A stretch of DNA of 64,000 nucleotides. Origin: DASRDU01 sp046331565 (GTDB lineage Bacteria > Acidobacteriota > Blastocatellia > RBC074). Positions 37,576-48,454 of the stretch are shown piece by piece (position 1 is the first letter of the stretch; the number at the start of each line of letters is the position of its first letter). The notes below the pieces were generated by a model. That model was given only the letters and a program-made list of their open reading frames with translations, did not search any database and had not been told where the DNA came from. The DNA lies in NCBI GenBank assembly GCA_046331565.1, contig JAXLQP010000008.1, positions 181,383 through 245,382 on the forward strand, in the 5' to 3' direction. The position numbers were made by a program, and so were the translations under genes.

Positions 37576-37817
37576 CCCCTCCGGACTGCCTGTCAGCAAA
37601 CTACGCACAGCTTACTTGCGCACGTTCCCGATTATTGCAATCTCGGAAACGTCATTTTCAGATTATCTATTCAGTTGTCAAAGAGCGACTGCTCTCTCTG
37701 GAGTTCAATACCAGAGCCTCAGTACTCAGCCTCCGACTGAGTACTCAGGTTGTGATACTGTGCCCTCCGCACCGCAATGTCAGACTTCGTCAGATTTCAC
37801 AGGCAGCCCGAAACTGA

Positions 37818-37890
37818 TGGAGGTGAGGGGAGTCGAACCCCTGACCCCATGGTTGCAAACCATGTGCTCTGCCAACTGAGCTACACCCCC
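37818..37890 (-). tRNA. tRNA-Ala (anticodon TGC)
   Basis: 73 bases; acceptor GGGGGTG / CACCTCC with one G-T pair, discriminator A, anticodon loop TTTGCAA in stem CATGG/CCATG. It lies in the 16S-23S spacer downstream of tRNA-Ile, the common bacterial arrangement. Confidence 0.97.
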
Positions 37891-37897
37891 GACAAGG

Positions 37898-37927
37898 ATT
37901 TCAAATCTCAGCTCTCGAATTTGAAAT
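37898..37927. repeat. ATTTCAAAT hairpin between the two spacer tRNAs
   Basis: Perfect 9-bp arms ATTTCAAAT / ATTTGAAAT with a 12-base loop. The word belongs to the same simple repeat family as 17150-17212. Confidence 0.7.
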
Positions 37928-37935
37928 ACTGCTGG

Positions 37936-38009
<74 letters not shown>

Positions 38010-38141
38010 TGAAACCCTCACACCGCAAAAGCAGGCCACCTGACCTGCTCGTCAGGTGGCCCTCTGGTGTGGTCACTGCCTGGTCGCTGGCAGTCGGCAG
38101 CGCTGCTGCCAAAAATCCGCGCGGCGCCTGACCCGGGTCAG

Positions 38142-38170
38142 AACCGATCTCTCAAAATCAGGCAGGCGAG
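38142..38170 (-). other. 16S processing stem, 3' arm
   Basis: AACCGATCT, a three-base mismatch, AAAATCAGGCAG, then GCGAG on the plus strand is the inverted complement of 39916-39946. In the transcript these arms flank 16S and should form the RNase III stem. Confidence 0.82.
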
Positions 38171-38294
38171 TACGTCAGAAACCCTCAAGGTCGGAAACCT
38201 GAAGAGTGCCGAAAACCTTCTTTCACCCTCATCCGGGCAGGCGCAAACCTGGTTTGCGGCGCTCCGGCTGAGCGTGGTCGTGATCGGTTTCGGC

Positions 38295-39829
<1,535 letters not shown>

Positions 39830-39915
39830 TAATCCTCGGCAATCGTTCGGATTCTCGAACGACCCTGATTCTGCGGTCTCTTCTGCTCCGCTTCCTCATA
39901 AGGTCTCGACGTTTT

Positions 39916-39946
39916 CTCGCTCTGCCTGATTTTCAAAGATCGGTTT
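39916..39946 (-). other. 16S processing stem, 5' arm (leader)
   Basis: Partner of 38142-38170. It lies in the leader about 90-115 bases before 16S. A further small hairpin (CGTTCG gattct CGAACG, about 39844-39861) lies between it and the 16S start. Confidence 0.82.
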
Positions 39947-40001
39947 CGAAGTCTTGTCTGAATTGCTTTCGAAGGTTTGCCTCGTGAACAGGCAAAAGGG
40001 G

Positions 40002-40029
40002 ATTATATGCAGGAATCACGTTCTGTCAA
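40002..40029 (-). promoter_or_regulatory. rRNA operon promoter
   Basis: Read on the minus strand, TTGACA (40024-40029) and TATAAT (40002-40007) are both perfect consensus boxes with a 16-base spacer. Just upstream (40031-40060) is an A/T-rich stretch with A-runs like an UP element. The rest of the 39830-40223 gap is leader and the upstream region of the divergent gene at 40224. Confidence 0.92.
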
Positions 40030-40223
40030 CGGCTTTTTTCAATTAATCTGATTTATTTTTGCTCACGCCTGCGTGTCTTGCTCGCCACTCCTTCCCACAC
40101 TCTCACTTAACGGAGACTTCATTTTGCTGCTACAGTTTTGCCTGAATCAGGACTAATATTCATGCTGCCTGTGTTCAAGGTGAGAGCGTTTTATTGGTCA
40201 GCCAACAGTTGAGGAGAAGCCAT

Positions 40224-41150
40224 ATGCTGAACAGATTGTCGGTATTTTCCTTTGTGATCCTTCTTTTGCCGGGCGGCACATCTGTTTGTGCGCAGGAATA
40301 TAAAATACGAGCATTGTCTGCGAATGGCTCTGCACAGCAGCTATCCAGTGACGAAATCATTCGGCGCTTCACACAGAAGGAAAGCGAGCTTCGGGAAGTC
40401 TGGAAAGAGTACATCTATCGTCAGGAGACCAAATTCCGGGTACTCGGCCCGGCAGATACTGTTTCCGGCGAGTTTTATCAGGTATCTGAATTCGTCTTCA
40501 ATGATGCCGGTAATCGCATTGAAAGAATCCTGAAAGCTCCTCCGTCAACACTCGACAGAACAGGGTTGTCAATGACGGTTGAAGACCGGAATGCTTTTAC
40601 CAACCTGCAACCGTTCGCGCTCACCAGAGAGGAACTGCCCAATTACAATCTGAAATATCTTGGCAAAGAGAAAATTGACGAATTGAATACTTATCTCTTT
40701 GAGGTAACGCCCAAAGCCGTTGCCGATCCGCGGGAACTTGACCGCCTTCGCAAGCAGAAGATTGAGGGCAAGTATTTTCAGGGGCGCATCTGGATTGACG
40801 ATCAGGATTTTCAGGTTGTCAAAACTGCCGGCAAACTGGTGCCGGAGTTCAAATATCGTTTTCCCCGATTTGAGACTTACCGTGAAAACATTGACGGGCG
40901 TTACTGGTTTCCCACTTACACGTATGGGGATGACACTCTCGAATTTGACAAACCTTACAGCAGCTTTCACATTCGCCTCGTCGTTCGCTACAAGGATTAC
41001 CGTCGGTTCCAGGCTGATGTGAGGATCATCGGAGATCCGGAAGAAGTTGAGGCCGAGAAGAGCAAGGACAACAAAACGGCCAAACCAAACGAAAAACCGG
41101 CAGAGAAAAAGAAACCGCCAATGTCTGAGGGTGGATCAATCAAACCGTAA
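40224..41150 (+). CDS. Exported protein of unknown function
   Basis: 308 residues from the ATG at 40224, which has GAGGAG about 8 bases upstream. A signal peptide covers about 1-25 (LSVFSFVILLLPGGTSVCAQ). The rest looks like beta strands of a soluble periplasmic or outer-membrane-facing protein: KYLGKEKIDELNTYLFEVTP, then FQGRIWIDDQDFQVVKTAGK and later RYWFPTYTYGDDTL. This layout recalls outer-membrane lipoprotein-sorting-like proteins, but I cannot assign it. The C-terminus is a Lys/Glu/Pro-rich tail. Its last 15 bases overlap the end of the convergent YfhO gene. Confidence 0.8.
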   Translation: MLNRLSVFSFVILLLPGGTSVCAQEYKIRALSANGSAQQLSSDEIIRRFTQKESELREVWKEYIYRQETKFRVLGPADTVSGEFYQVSEFVFNDAGNRIERILKAPPSTLDRTGLSMTVEDRNAFTNLQPFALTREELPNYNLKYLGKEKIDELNTYLFEVTPKAVADPRELDRLRKQKIEGKYFQGRIWIDDQDFQVVKTAGKLVPEFKYRFPRFETYRENIDGRYWFPTYTYGDDTLEFDKPYSSFHIRLVVRYKDYRRFQADVRIIGDPEEVEAEKSKDNKTAKPNEKPAEKKKPPMSEGGSIKP

Positions 41151-43703
41151 TGTCCGGCGGGCGTAGCTGGTTACAAACAGCAATGACATAAGCAGCAGGA
41201 CTGTCGCGCCTGAAATCAGAGTTCCTGTCAGCAGCGAGGCCGGGAAGTAAGTAAACTTCACCAGATGCTTTCCCGGTTGAATGATCACTCCCTGAAGCGC
41301 GTAATTCACGCGATGAATTCTGGTGCTGGCGCCATCAACTTCCGCGCGCCAGCCCGGAAATGCAATTTCACTGATGATCAGCATCGCTGGTTCTGCGGTA
41401 TGCACTTCGACCTGAAATTCAGCAGGCGATTCTCTGGTGAAGCTGAGTACTTCACCCGGCGATTTATCAGTCTTCAGCGTTGAAGCATTCAGACCCGCAG
41501 CAGCGAGTTCTCCGGCTGTTTCCGGTTCTGCAAGTGCTGTCTGACGCGGATCAAAATTGCGCCACTTTTCTTCAGGGTAATCTCCACGAATAATCTTTAA
41601 CTGATCTCCTTCAAAAGCTGCTGCCACCTGCCCCACCAGCCAGGCACGCGGCAATGACCTCAGGTTTTTGTAAATGAGCTGAACTCCGGCTTCGGTCTGC
41701 GCAGTAAGGCCATTCACCTGCTGCCATCTTGAACTGTCATTCAAAGCCGCGGCGACACTCTTTGCCGGATTATTTATCGAACTGGTCAGCACAGTTTCAG
41801 GCACGAGCGCGTATCGCACATTCAGCAGGTCAAGGGTGCAGTCTTTCGTTTCGAGTGGAGAGATGAGGTAACTGTGTCCGGCTTCATCAATGCCGCTGAA
41901 AGTTTTATATCGCAGGCTGACCAGCGGATCATAACCACTGGTCATCTCAGATCCGTAAAACCAGTCGGGCCTGAAGTCGCCCGCTCCCGCTCCGGCCAGA
42001 ACCTGGTGATAACGAAAGATTCCCGCTTCATTGCTGATCGCAGCCGGAATTGCCCGCCCCATTACTGATTCTGTTTTTTTCGCGCTGTTGATGGGAGCAA
42101 AAAAAGCGTAGAGATAAAAATCGCCAAGCAGGACAAGCAGCAGTAATGGGTAACATCGCTGCCGATTCCGGGTAAAAGCAATTATCACCAGCAAAGCTGC
42201 GGCAGCAGAGATCACAGGCACGTAAAATTCAGCGCCAGCTTCCTTCAAAAAGTCACCGGGCAATGACGAAAGTTCAGGCAACCGGCGAATAAAAGATTCT
42301 GCCGATTGCCTGAAGGCAAGAACGAACAGGCCGCAGGCAGCGCAAAACAGCGTGATGACCAAAGAGGAAATTCCGGCGATGCCGGAGGCTGACAGGGTGA
42401 AATGATTTTTCGACTTTTCAGTTCCTTCGATTTCGCGCAACAGATATTCGACGCCGAAACCCGCCAGGACAGCGACGGCCAGAGTGACTTCCATCCAGTG
42501 ACGGTTGGGACTGCGAAATCCGTTCAGCACCGGAATCCGGTAAATCAGTTGAGGCAGCAGCGGGACGTAACGGCCCATTGAAAGCAGCCCGGCCATAATG
42601 GCCACGATGCCCCAGAAAATTCCGACGCTGAAGCGCGCACGACACGCAACGACAAAGCCAGTTACGGCCAGCGACAGGGCCAGCGCGCCCAGATAAATCT
42701 GCGCTTCGTTGTGGTGCCAGTACCGGCCCCAGAACGGCAGGTGATAAATTTCCTTTCCGCTGCCGTGAAAGTAAGGAAACAGCGCCGTCAGCAATGAAAC
42801 CGGATGCAGCGAATGAGCCGTGAACATTTCATAAGTCCACTCCTGGCGCACGGACTGGCGCGCAAATTCAGCGGCGGGCAGCAACTGCACGGCTGCGAGT
42901 CCCGCTCCGGCCAGATACATCACCGCGCATTGCAGCAGAAAGCGAAATGAATTGAACTGCCTCCCCCGGCCTGGTTCTGAAACTTCAGCAAATTGATCGC
43001 TTCGGAAAAACGCGCAGAACAGCGCATAACTCCCAGCCAGCAATGACGAGTAAAGAAACGGCTGCGGGTGCCCGGCGAAAATCTGCCACGCCACCACAAA
43101 GCTGCCTGCCACAGCCAGCCGCCAGCCGCTTTGATCAGCAGTGTTCGCGCGTTGATAAATTCGTTCGATGACAGCCAGCGGCAACGGTGTCAGCGCAAAG
43201 ATGTGCAGCAGACCCGGATAAATCGTGCGCGCAACGGCAAAGCCGCTCAGCGCATAAATGACCGCTGTAATCACACCGGATCGGCGCTTCCAGCCGAGGC
43301 TGCGCACATAACTGAAGGCGGCGAGCAGCGCAATGCCAAAGCTGATTTCCTGAGCCAGCGTCAGCGTGCGTGAGTTTGCGCCGAGCAGGTAAATCCAGTT
43401 GATCGGATCAAACACTCCGGCCTGTGGTTGCGCAAACAGGGGCATCCCGCTGTACATATACGGATTCCACAACGGCAGATGACCCGCCCGAATCTGTTCA
43501 GCGACGAGTTTGTAAATCGGGAAGAACCAGAACAGCGCATCCTGATCGCCGAGCGTCAGTCGTCCCAGCGTCTCGCGCCAGAAAAAGACGAATGGCAGCA
43601 GCAGCAGAAAAAGTATGGCGAGAAGATTCGCGGTGCGCTCGGAAAAATCGGGAAGAAAGCGGACTCTGGCTGATGTTGGTCGGGGCTTCACGCCTGTCTT
43701 CAA
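41136..43703 (-). CDS. YfhO-family polytopic membrane protein
   Basis: 855 residues with about 12 membrane segments followed by a large extracytoplasmic domain and one last membrane segment near 830-850. The opening pattern (GDQDALFWFFPIYKLVAEQI, then GHLPLWNPYMYSGMPLFAQP) is typical of YfhO/GT-C-like proteins, which modify envelope polymers with lipid-linked sugars. The start is a TTG overlapping the rnhB stop by four bases, so translation is probably coupled; a GTG at 43691 is an alternative. The substrate is unknown. It is the last gene of the block that begins with tmk. Confidence 0.88.
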   Translation of the reverse strand: MKTGVKPRPTSARVRFLPDFSERTANLLAILFLLLLPFVFFWRETLGRLTLGDQDALFWFFPIYKLVAEQIRAGHLPLWNPYMYSGMPLFAQPQAGVFDPINWIYLLGANSRTLTLAQEISFGIALLAAFSYVRSLGWKRRSGVITAVIYALSGFAVARTIYPGLLHIFALTPLPLAVIERIYQRANTADQSGWRLAVAGSFVVAWQIFAGHPQPFLYSSLLAGSYALFCAFFRSDQFAEVSEPGRGRQFNSFRFLLQCAVMYLAGAGLAAVQLLPAAEFARQSVRQEWTYEMFTAHSLHPVSLLTALFPYFHGSGKEIYHLPFWGRYWHHNEAQIYLGALALSLAVTGFVVACRARFSVGIFWGIVAIMAGLLSMGRYVPLLPQLIYRIPVLNGFRSPNRHWMEVTLAVAVLAGFGVEYLLREIEGTEKSKNHFTLSASGIAGISSLVITLFCAACGLFVLAFRQSAESFIRRLPELSSLPGDFLKEAGAEFYVPVISAAAALLVIIAFTRNRQRCYPLLLLVLLGDFYLYAFFAPINSAKKTESVMGRAIPAAISNEAGIFRYHQVLAGAGAGDFRPDWFYGSEMTSGYDPLVSLRYKTFSGIDEAGHSYLISPLETKDCTLDLLNVRYALVPETVLTSSINNPAKSVAAALNDSSRWQQVNGLTAQTEAGVQLIYKNLRSLPRAWLVGQVAAAFEGDQLKIIRGDYPEEKWRNFDPRQTALAEPETAGELAAAGLNASTLKTDKSPGEVLSFTRESPAEFQVEVHTAEPAMLIISEIAFPGWRAEVDGASTRIHRVNYALQGVIIQPGKHLVKFTYFPASLLTGTLISGATVLLLMSLLFVTSYARRTLRFD

Positions 43704-44347
43704 ACCTCAAAGAGAATGCGTTCCGGCAACACGCCGCGAAAGCTCAGGCGATGAATCGGTGAAGGGCCGCATCCGCGCAGGCCGCGCAGATGACCGGGAG
43801 TTCCATAGCCTGCGTTTTTCGCAAAACCATAGCCCGGCAGAACGGCGTCGTAATCCCGCATCAGGGCATCACGCGCAACTTTGGCAATGATTGAGGCGGC
43901 GGCAATGGAAACTGACTGTGCATCACCCCGGATAATAGCGCGTTGCGGCAGGGCAATGTCTTTCAGCATCAAAGCATCAATCAGCAGGTAATCTGCCGCA
44001 GGCGTCAGCGCCAGAATCGCGTTTTTCATCGCCTGCTTTGTGGCGACCAGAATATTGATGCGATCAATCTCTGCCGCTTCAACGCGCGCAATCGCCCACG
44101 CCAGAGCCGATGCGCGAATCGCGGCATCAAGCCGTTCGCGCTGCTGCCGGGTCAGTTTCTTGGAATCGTTGAGACCGTCGGGAATCCGTTGCGGATCAAG
44201 AATCACTGCCGCTGCGACGACGGGACCGGCCAGCGCGCCGCGCCCGACTTCATCTACTCCGGCGACCAGACAGGCGCCATCCTGCCAGGCCTGCCGCTCG
44301 AAAGCATCCCCGCAGATTTCCTTCTGTCCTGGTGGCCGCTGAGTCAT
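43700..44347 (-). CDS. rnhB: Ribonuclease HII
   Basis: 215 residues. It removes RNA from RNA-DNA hybrids, including single ribonucleotides in DNA. GVDEVGRGALAGPVVAAAV carries the first acidic pair (DE) and the GRG motif; NDSKKLTRQQRERLD and the later LLIDALMLKD and AASIIAKVARDALM complete the family pattern. It follows rplS after a hairpin, as in many bacterial rpsP-trmD-rplS-rnhB arrays. Confidence 0.96.
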   Translation of the reverse strand: MTQRPPGQKEICGDAFERQAWQDGACLVAGVDEVGRGALAGPVVAAAVILDPQRIPDGLNDSKKLTRQQRERLDAAIRASALAWAIARVEAAEIDRINILVATKQAMKNAILALTPAADYLLIDALMLKDIALPQRAIIRGDAQSVSIAAASIIAKVARDALMRDYDAVLPGYGFAKNAGYGTPGHLRGLRGCGPSPIHRLSFRGVLPERILFEV

Positions 44348-44396
44348 GGCAGAGACCGCAGAGAATGAAGAGGAAAGAAGCCGGATAAAAGCAGCA

Positions 44397-44432
44397 ACGC
44401 ACCTGAGCCGGGATTGAGTGGCTCAGGTGCGT
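44397..44432 (-). terminator. Hairpin between rplS and rnhB
   Basis: A perfect 13-bp stem (ACGCACCTGAGCC / GGCTCAGGTGCGT) with a 10-base loop lies about 50 bases after the rplS stop. On the minus strand the following bases TGCTGCTTTT give only a weak T-run, so partial termination or mRNA stabilisation is likely. Confidence 0.65.
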
Positions 44433-44482
44433 AATCATCTGAAGCAGGATCGCTTCGCGCCTGCCTTCAAATCGCCACCCGC

Positions 44483-44851
44483 TCAGCCTTTCGCTGTGTT
44501 GACACGGGTATCGCGCTCGCGGATGCGGGCCGCCTTGCCGCGCAGCTCACGCAGGTAATACAGCTTGGCGCGACGCACGCGACCGCGTTTGATGACATCA
44601 ATGTGGTCAATGATCGTGGCGTGCAGCGGGAAGATGCGTTCGACGCCAACGCCGAACGAAGTCTTGCGCACAGTCACGGTTTCGCGGATGCCGTCACCCT
44701 TGCGGGCAATCACGACACCTTCATACGCCTGGAGGCGTTCCTTGTTCTCGCCTTCCTTGATTCGCACATGCACGCGAACCGTGTCGCCAGGAATAAAGTC
44801 AGGGATATTGGTTTTCAATGAAGCTTTCTCAATGCTGTCCAGTGCATTCAT
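44483..44851 (-). CDS. rplS: 50S ribosomal protein L19
   Basis: 122 residues, the usual length. IPDFIPGDTVRVHVRIKEG and RLQAYEGVVIARKGDGI, then the basic RGRVRRAKLYYLRELRGKAA, are signature stretches. L19 sits at the 30S-50S interface. A GAGGTG site precedes the ATG, and the gene follows trmD by nine bases. Confidence 0.98.
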   Translation of the reverse strand: MNALDSIEKASLKTNIPDFIPGDTVRVHVRIKEGENKERLQAYEGVVIARKGDGIRETVTVRKTSFGVGVERIFPLHATIIDHIDVIKRGRVRRAKLYYLRELRGKAARIRERDTRVNTAKG

Positions 44852-44860
44852 AATGACACC

Positions 44861-45631
44861 TCAGTAAGTTTGGTTATCAGGTTTCCCGGCGCGTTGCGCT
44901 TCAAGCCAGCGCCTTTCATCTTCGGTCAGAGCCGCCTGTTCAAGCAGTTCAGGCCGCACCATCAGAGTTTTTCTGAGCGCCATTCGGCGGCGCCACTTTG
45001 CAATTTCAGCGTGATGGCCGCTCAGCAGCACATCGGGAACTTTCATTCCCCGAAAGTCCGCCGGGCGCGTGTAGTGCGGACAATCGAGCAGTCCGTCAGA
45101 GAACGAATCGTGCGCGGCTGAAGTTTCGCTGCCCAGCACGCCGGGCAGCAGCCGCGTCACTGCATCCACCAGCACCATCGCGGGAATTTCGCCGCCCGTC
45201 AGCACGTAATCACCAATTGAAATTTCATCGGTGATCAAATGCTCAACGACGCGCTCATCCACGCCTTCGTAACGCCCGCAGATCAGAATCATCCGTCTGT
45301 ATTCGCGCGCAAAGCTCTCGGCTTCGGCCTGTCGGAACAACCGGCCCTGCGGCGACAGCAGCACGACCGCCGTGCGCTTGCCTGCCTCGCTGTTTTCGTC
45401 AGCGGCCTGCAGTGATTCGACGGCGCTGAAAATCGGTTCCGGCTTGAAGACCATTCCATCGCCGCCGCCGAACGGACGATCATCCGTCATCTGGTGCTTG
45501 TCAGTTGTAAAAGAACGCAGATCGTGAACGGCAATTTCAACGACGCCCTGCTGCCGCGCGCGCTGCACCATTCCGAAATCGAATGGCCCGGTGAAAAATT
45601 CCGGGAAGATGGTCAGCAGGTCAAAACGCAT
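44861..45631 (-). CDS. trmD: tRNA (guanine-37-N1)-methyltransferase
   Basis: 256 residues. Methylates G37 of tRNAs with S-adenosylmethionine and prevents frameshifting. The N-terminus MRFDLLTIFPEFFTGPFDFG, the DDRPFGGGDGMVFKPEP motif and the trefoil-knot cofactor site (YVLTGGEIPAMVLVDAVTRL) are all present. It lies between rimM and rplS. Confidence 0.98.
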   Translation of the reverse strand: MRFDLLTIFPEFFTGPFDFGMVQRARQQGVVEIAVHDLRSFTTDKHQMTDDRPFGGGDGMVFKPEPIFSAVESLQAADENSEAGKRTAVVLLSPQGRLFRQAEAESFAREYRRMILICGRYEGVDERVVEHLITDEISIGDYVLTGGEIPAMVLVDAVTRLLPGVLGSETSAAHDSFSDGLLDCPHYTRPADFRGMKVPDVLLSGHHAEIAKWRRRMALRKTLMVRPELLEQAALTEDERRWLEAQRAGKPDNQTY

Positions 45632-45643
45632 AACCGTTCTTTT

Positions 45644-46198
45644 TCACAGATCCAGCAACCCTTCCGGCGGATCAATCACAATCCGCTTGCGGGTCGTATC
45701 AATCTCTTTGCAGATATTGAGCGCCAGCGGGATCAGGTACTCGCGGCCCGCTCCCTGCACGTTCAGCAGCGGCGCTGCGCCAAAATTGTCAATGCTGCTG
45801 ACTCGTCCGAGCGTCTCGCCTGCTGCCGTCACCACTTCGCAATCCACCAGTTCAAACTCGTACCAGTTATCTTCCGGCAGCTTCATCAGCCGACTGCGCT
45901 CAATCACGATGCGGGCATCGCGCAGTTCATCGGCGCGCTCGACGGTTTCACAGCCCGCAAATTTCAAAACGATGCGGCCCTTGTGCAACCGGCTTCGTTC
46001 CAGTTTCAGAGCGCGTGTTTCTCCGTTCGGCCTGACGGCTCTGACTGTTTCAAGCTCGGCAAATCGTTCGGGAAAATCAGTCAGCAGATCAGCGATGACT
46101 TCGCCGCGCACGCCCTGCGGGCGGGCGATGCGGGCAATCGTAATCAGTTCTTCCTGAGGCGGTCGGGACTGAACCTCTGAATCCGTCAGTTCATTCAT
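45644..46198 (-). CDS. rimM: 16S rRNA processing protein RimM
   Basis: 184 residues. It helps maturation of the 30S head. The opening ITIARIARPQGVRGEVIADL is the family signature, and the second PRC-barrel half is seen as NWYEFELVDCEVVTAAGETL followed by GAGREYLIPLA. The ATG overlaps the khpA stop by four bases (ATGA), so translation is probably coupled. Confidence 0.95.
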   Translation of the reverse strand: MNELTDSEVQSRPPQEELITIARIARPQGVRGEVIADLLTDFPERFAELETVRAVRPNGETRALKLERSRLHKGRIVLKFAGCETVERADELRDARIVIERSRLMKLPEDNWYEFELVDCEVVTAAGETLGRVSSIDNFGAAPLLNVQGAGREYLIPLALNICKEIDTTRKRIVIDPPEGLLDL

Positions 46199-46425
46199 TC
46201 AAGAATCTCAAGCACGAAGCGTTTCTTGAGCTTCATCCCGGATGCGCCGAGAATCGTGCGAATCGCTCTGGCCGTCCGGCCCTGCTTGCCAATCACTTTG
46301 CCAAGGTCGCCATCAGCAACACGCAACTCCAGAACGGTTGTCTGATCACCTTCAATCTCTCGCACTTTCACTTCGTCAGGATTATCCACCAACGCCCTGG
46401 CGATCAATTCAACGAGTTCTTTCAT
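46195..46425 (-). CDS. khpA: KH-domain RNA-binding protein KhpA
   Basis: 76 residues, one KH domain with the GKVIGKQGRTARAIRTIL GxxG-type loop. It binds RNA, often with KhpB, and is commonly encoded between rpsP and rimM, as here. GGAGG lies upstream of the ATG. Confidence 0.95.
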   Translation of the reverse strand: MKELVELIARALVDNPDEVKVREIEGDQTTVLELRVADGDLGKVIGKQGRTARAIRTILGASGMKLKKRFVLEILE

Positions 46426-46563
46426 GCTCCCACCTCCAGTCAGTTATGCGCCCGCCAGCCCGCCGCTGCCACGTTCACTGGCCGCAGGACTATTGCATAC
46501 CCGGAACACGACGTGAGAGCAGACAGCCGGAAAACGCCTGCGCGACCTGACCAGCATTGCGGC

Positions 46564-46815
46564 TTAAGCCTGTTCAGGCTGCTCGCCGAATTTGCGAATC
46601 AGGCTGCGCACCGTCTCAGTCGGTTGCGCTCCGCGTGCAATCCAGTAATTGATTCGTTCCTGATCCAGTCTGACTTCGGCTGGCTGACGGCACGGATTAT
46701 AGTGGCCCACGATTTCAACAAAGCGCCCGTCGCGCTTCGCTTCCTTCTCAGCCACCACCACACGATAGATGGGCTGTTTCTTGGCCCCTTTTCTGGTCAA
46801 TCTGATAGCTAACAA
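46564..46815 (-). CDS. rpsP: 30S ribosomal protein S16
   Basis: 83 residues. The start is TTG at 46815, with GGAGG nine bases upstream; the family N-terminus (MLAIRLTRKGAKKQPIYRVV) begins here. FVEIVGHYNP in the middle is also diagnostic. A 138-base gap of no visible content separates it from khpA. Confidence 0.97.
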   Translation of the reverse strand: MLAIRLTRKGAKKQPIYRVVVAEKEAKRDGRFVEIVGHYNPCRQPAEVRLDQERINYWIARGAQPTETVRSLIRKFGEQPEQA

Positions 46816-46869
46816 GACAATTACCTCCGGTTTGATTAAGCGGGCGAATTATAGGTGAAGCAGTCGCAA

Positions 46870-46919
46870 GTTGTCAGTGGGCAATGGTCAGTTGAAAGCT
46901 GCCCCGGCTGACCTTCAGT
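46870..46919. repeat. GTCAGTGG..CAATGGTCAG repeat at the ffh stop
   Basis: Beginning right after the ffh stop codon, the minus strand reads ACTGAAGGTCAGCCG and then CTGACCATTGCCCACTGACA. GGTCAG and CTGACC can pair. The words resemble the tandem repeat at 27078-27171. Confidence 0.6.
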
Positions 46920-48341
46920 TCACCGTCTCTTTTTCTTCTTTTTCTTTTTGTGCGAACCGATGCCCGTGATGCGGCGCGCCACCTTGCCACCCAGTCCGCC
47001 CAGCATGCCGCCACCAAACATCCCGCCGCCCATCATCTGCTGCATCATCCGTTTCATTTCAACGTACTGATTCAGCATGGCATTGACCTGCGCGACGGTC
47101 GTTCCGCTGCCGCGCGCGATGCGCTGCTTGCGTGACGAATTGATGATCGTGTGATTTTCGCGCTCCTTCGGCGTCATCGAATTGATCATCGCCTCGGTGC
47201 GCTTCATCTCCGTTTCCATCTTCGCCGTCATTTCCGGCGTGAGCTTCGGCATGCCTTTGAAAAGATCGCCGGGCAGCAGGTTCATGATGCTTTCCAGCGA
47301 GCCGAGCTTTTTCATCTGTCCGAGCTGATCGCGGAAGTCTTCGAGCGTGAACTGATTCCGCTCCATCTTCTCCTGCAGCTCAAGCGCCTTCTTTTCGTCA
47401 ACTTCGGACTGAACCTTTTCAATGAGCGACAGCACGTCGCCCATTCCAAGGATGCGGGAAACAATGCGTTCGGGATAGAACGGCTCAAGCGAATCAGGTT
47501 CCCAGTACTTTTCACCGACGCCGACAAACTTGATCGGCTGACCGATGACTTCCTTGATCGAAAGCGCCGCGCCGCCGCGCGCATCGCCGTCCATCTTGGT
47601 CAGGATGACGCCGGTAATGCCGACCCGGTTGTGAAACTCCTGCGCGCTTCTGACCGCGTCCTGACCGGTCATCGCGTCAGCGACGAAAAGCGTTTCGGTC
47701 GGCTGCATCTCGGCCTTGATGCGCTGCAATTCTTCCATCAGCGCATCGTCAATGTGCAACCGGCCTGCGGTGTCAATCAGCAGCGTGTCAAAGCCGACCT
47801 GTTCACAGTGCAGCCGCGCCGCTCTGACCAGTTCGAGCGGATCGTTCAATCCTTCGCCGGGAAAAACCGGAATGCCAAGCTGTTTGCCGATGACGGCAAG
47901 CTGATCGCGCGCTGCCGGGCGGTAAACGTCAACCGAAAGCAGCAGCGGATTGCGATCCTGATTTTTTTTGAGCCACCGTGACAGCTTGCCGGTCGAGGTC
48001 GTTTTGCCTGATCCCTGCAATCCGACAATCATCACGCTGTTGGGTCGCTTTGAGGTAAAGAGCAGGCGGCTCGAAGTGCCGCCGAGCATCTCGACCATTT
48101 CATCGTGAACGATCTTGATGACCTGCTGCCCCGGCGACAGCTTGTCGAGTACTTCCTGTCCGATGGCCTTTGATTTGACGCGCTCAATGAAATCCCTGAC
48201 GACTTTGAAATTGACGTCAGCCTCAAGCAGCGCAATGCGAATCTCGCGCATCGCCAGATCGAGATGCTCCGGCGTCAGGCGACTTTCGCCGCGCAGATCC
48301 TTGAGGACTTTCTTGAGTTTGTCAGATAAAGCTTCGAACAT
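46920..48341 (-). CDS. ffh: Signal recognition particle protein Ffh
   Basis: 473 residues. GTPase that brings ribosomes making membrane proteins to FtsY. The N domain (about 1-85) is followed by G elements: GLQGSGKTTSTGKL (P-loop), VDVYRPAARDQL, DTAGRLHIDD, TKMDGDARGGAAL, then the methionine-rich M domain from about 300 (MNLLPGDLFKG and MQQMMGGGMFGGGMLGGLGG). A Lys-rich tail (HKKKKKKKRR) ends it. It leads into rpsP as in many bacteria, with a 104-base gap. Confidence 0.98.
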   Translation of the reverse strand: MFEALSDKLKKVLKDLRGESRLTPEHLDLAMREIRIALLEADVNFKVVRDFIERVKSKAIGQEVLDKLSPGQQVIKIVHDEMVEMLGGTSSRLLFTSKRPNSVMIVGLQGSGKTTSTGKLSRWLKKNQDRNPLLLSVDVYRPAARDQLAVIGKQLGIPVFPGEGLNDPLELVRAARLHCEQVGFDTLLIDTAGRLHIDDALMEELQRIKAEMQPTETLFVADAMTGQDAVRSAQEFHNRVGITGVILTKMDGDARGGAALSIKEVIGQPIKFVGVGEKYWEPDSLEPFYPERIVSRILGMGDVLSLIEKVQSEVDEKKALELQEKMERNQFTLEDFRDQLGQMKKLGSLESIMNLLPGDLFKGMPKLTPEMTAKMETEMKRTEAMINSMTPKERENHTIINSSRKQRIARGSGTTVAQVNAMLNQYVEMKRMMQQMMGGGMFGGGMLGGLGGKVARRITGIGSHKKKKKKKRR

Positions 48342-48454
48342 ATCCGCTGATTGCCGATGACTGGCACAGACAGCCCCCGGACTGTCGGCGCAAAACGGTA
48401 AGGATAGAGATGCAGGGGCGGAGTGTCAAGGAAAGCTTCGATCCGGCAGGCCGT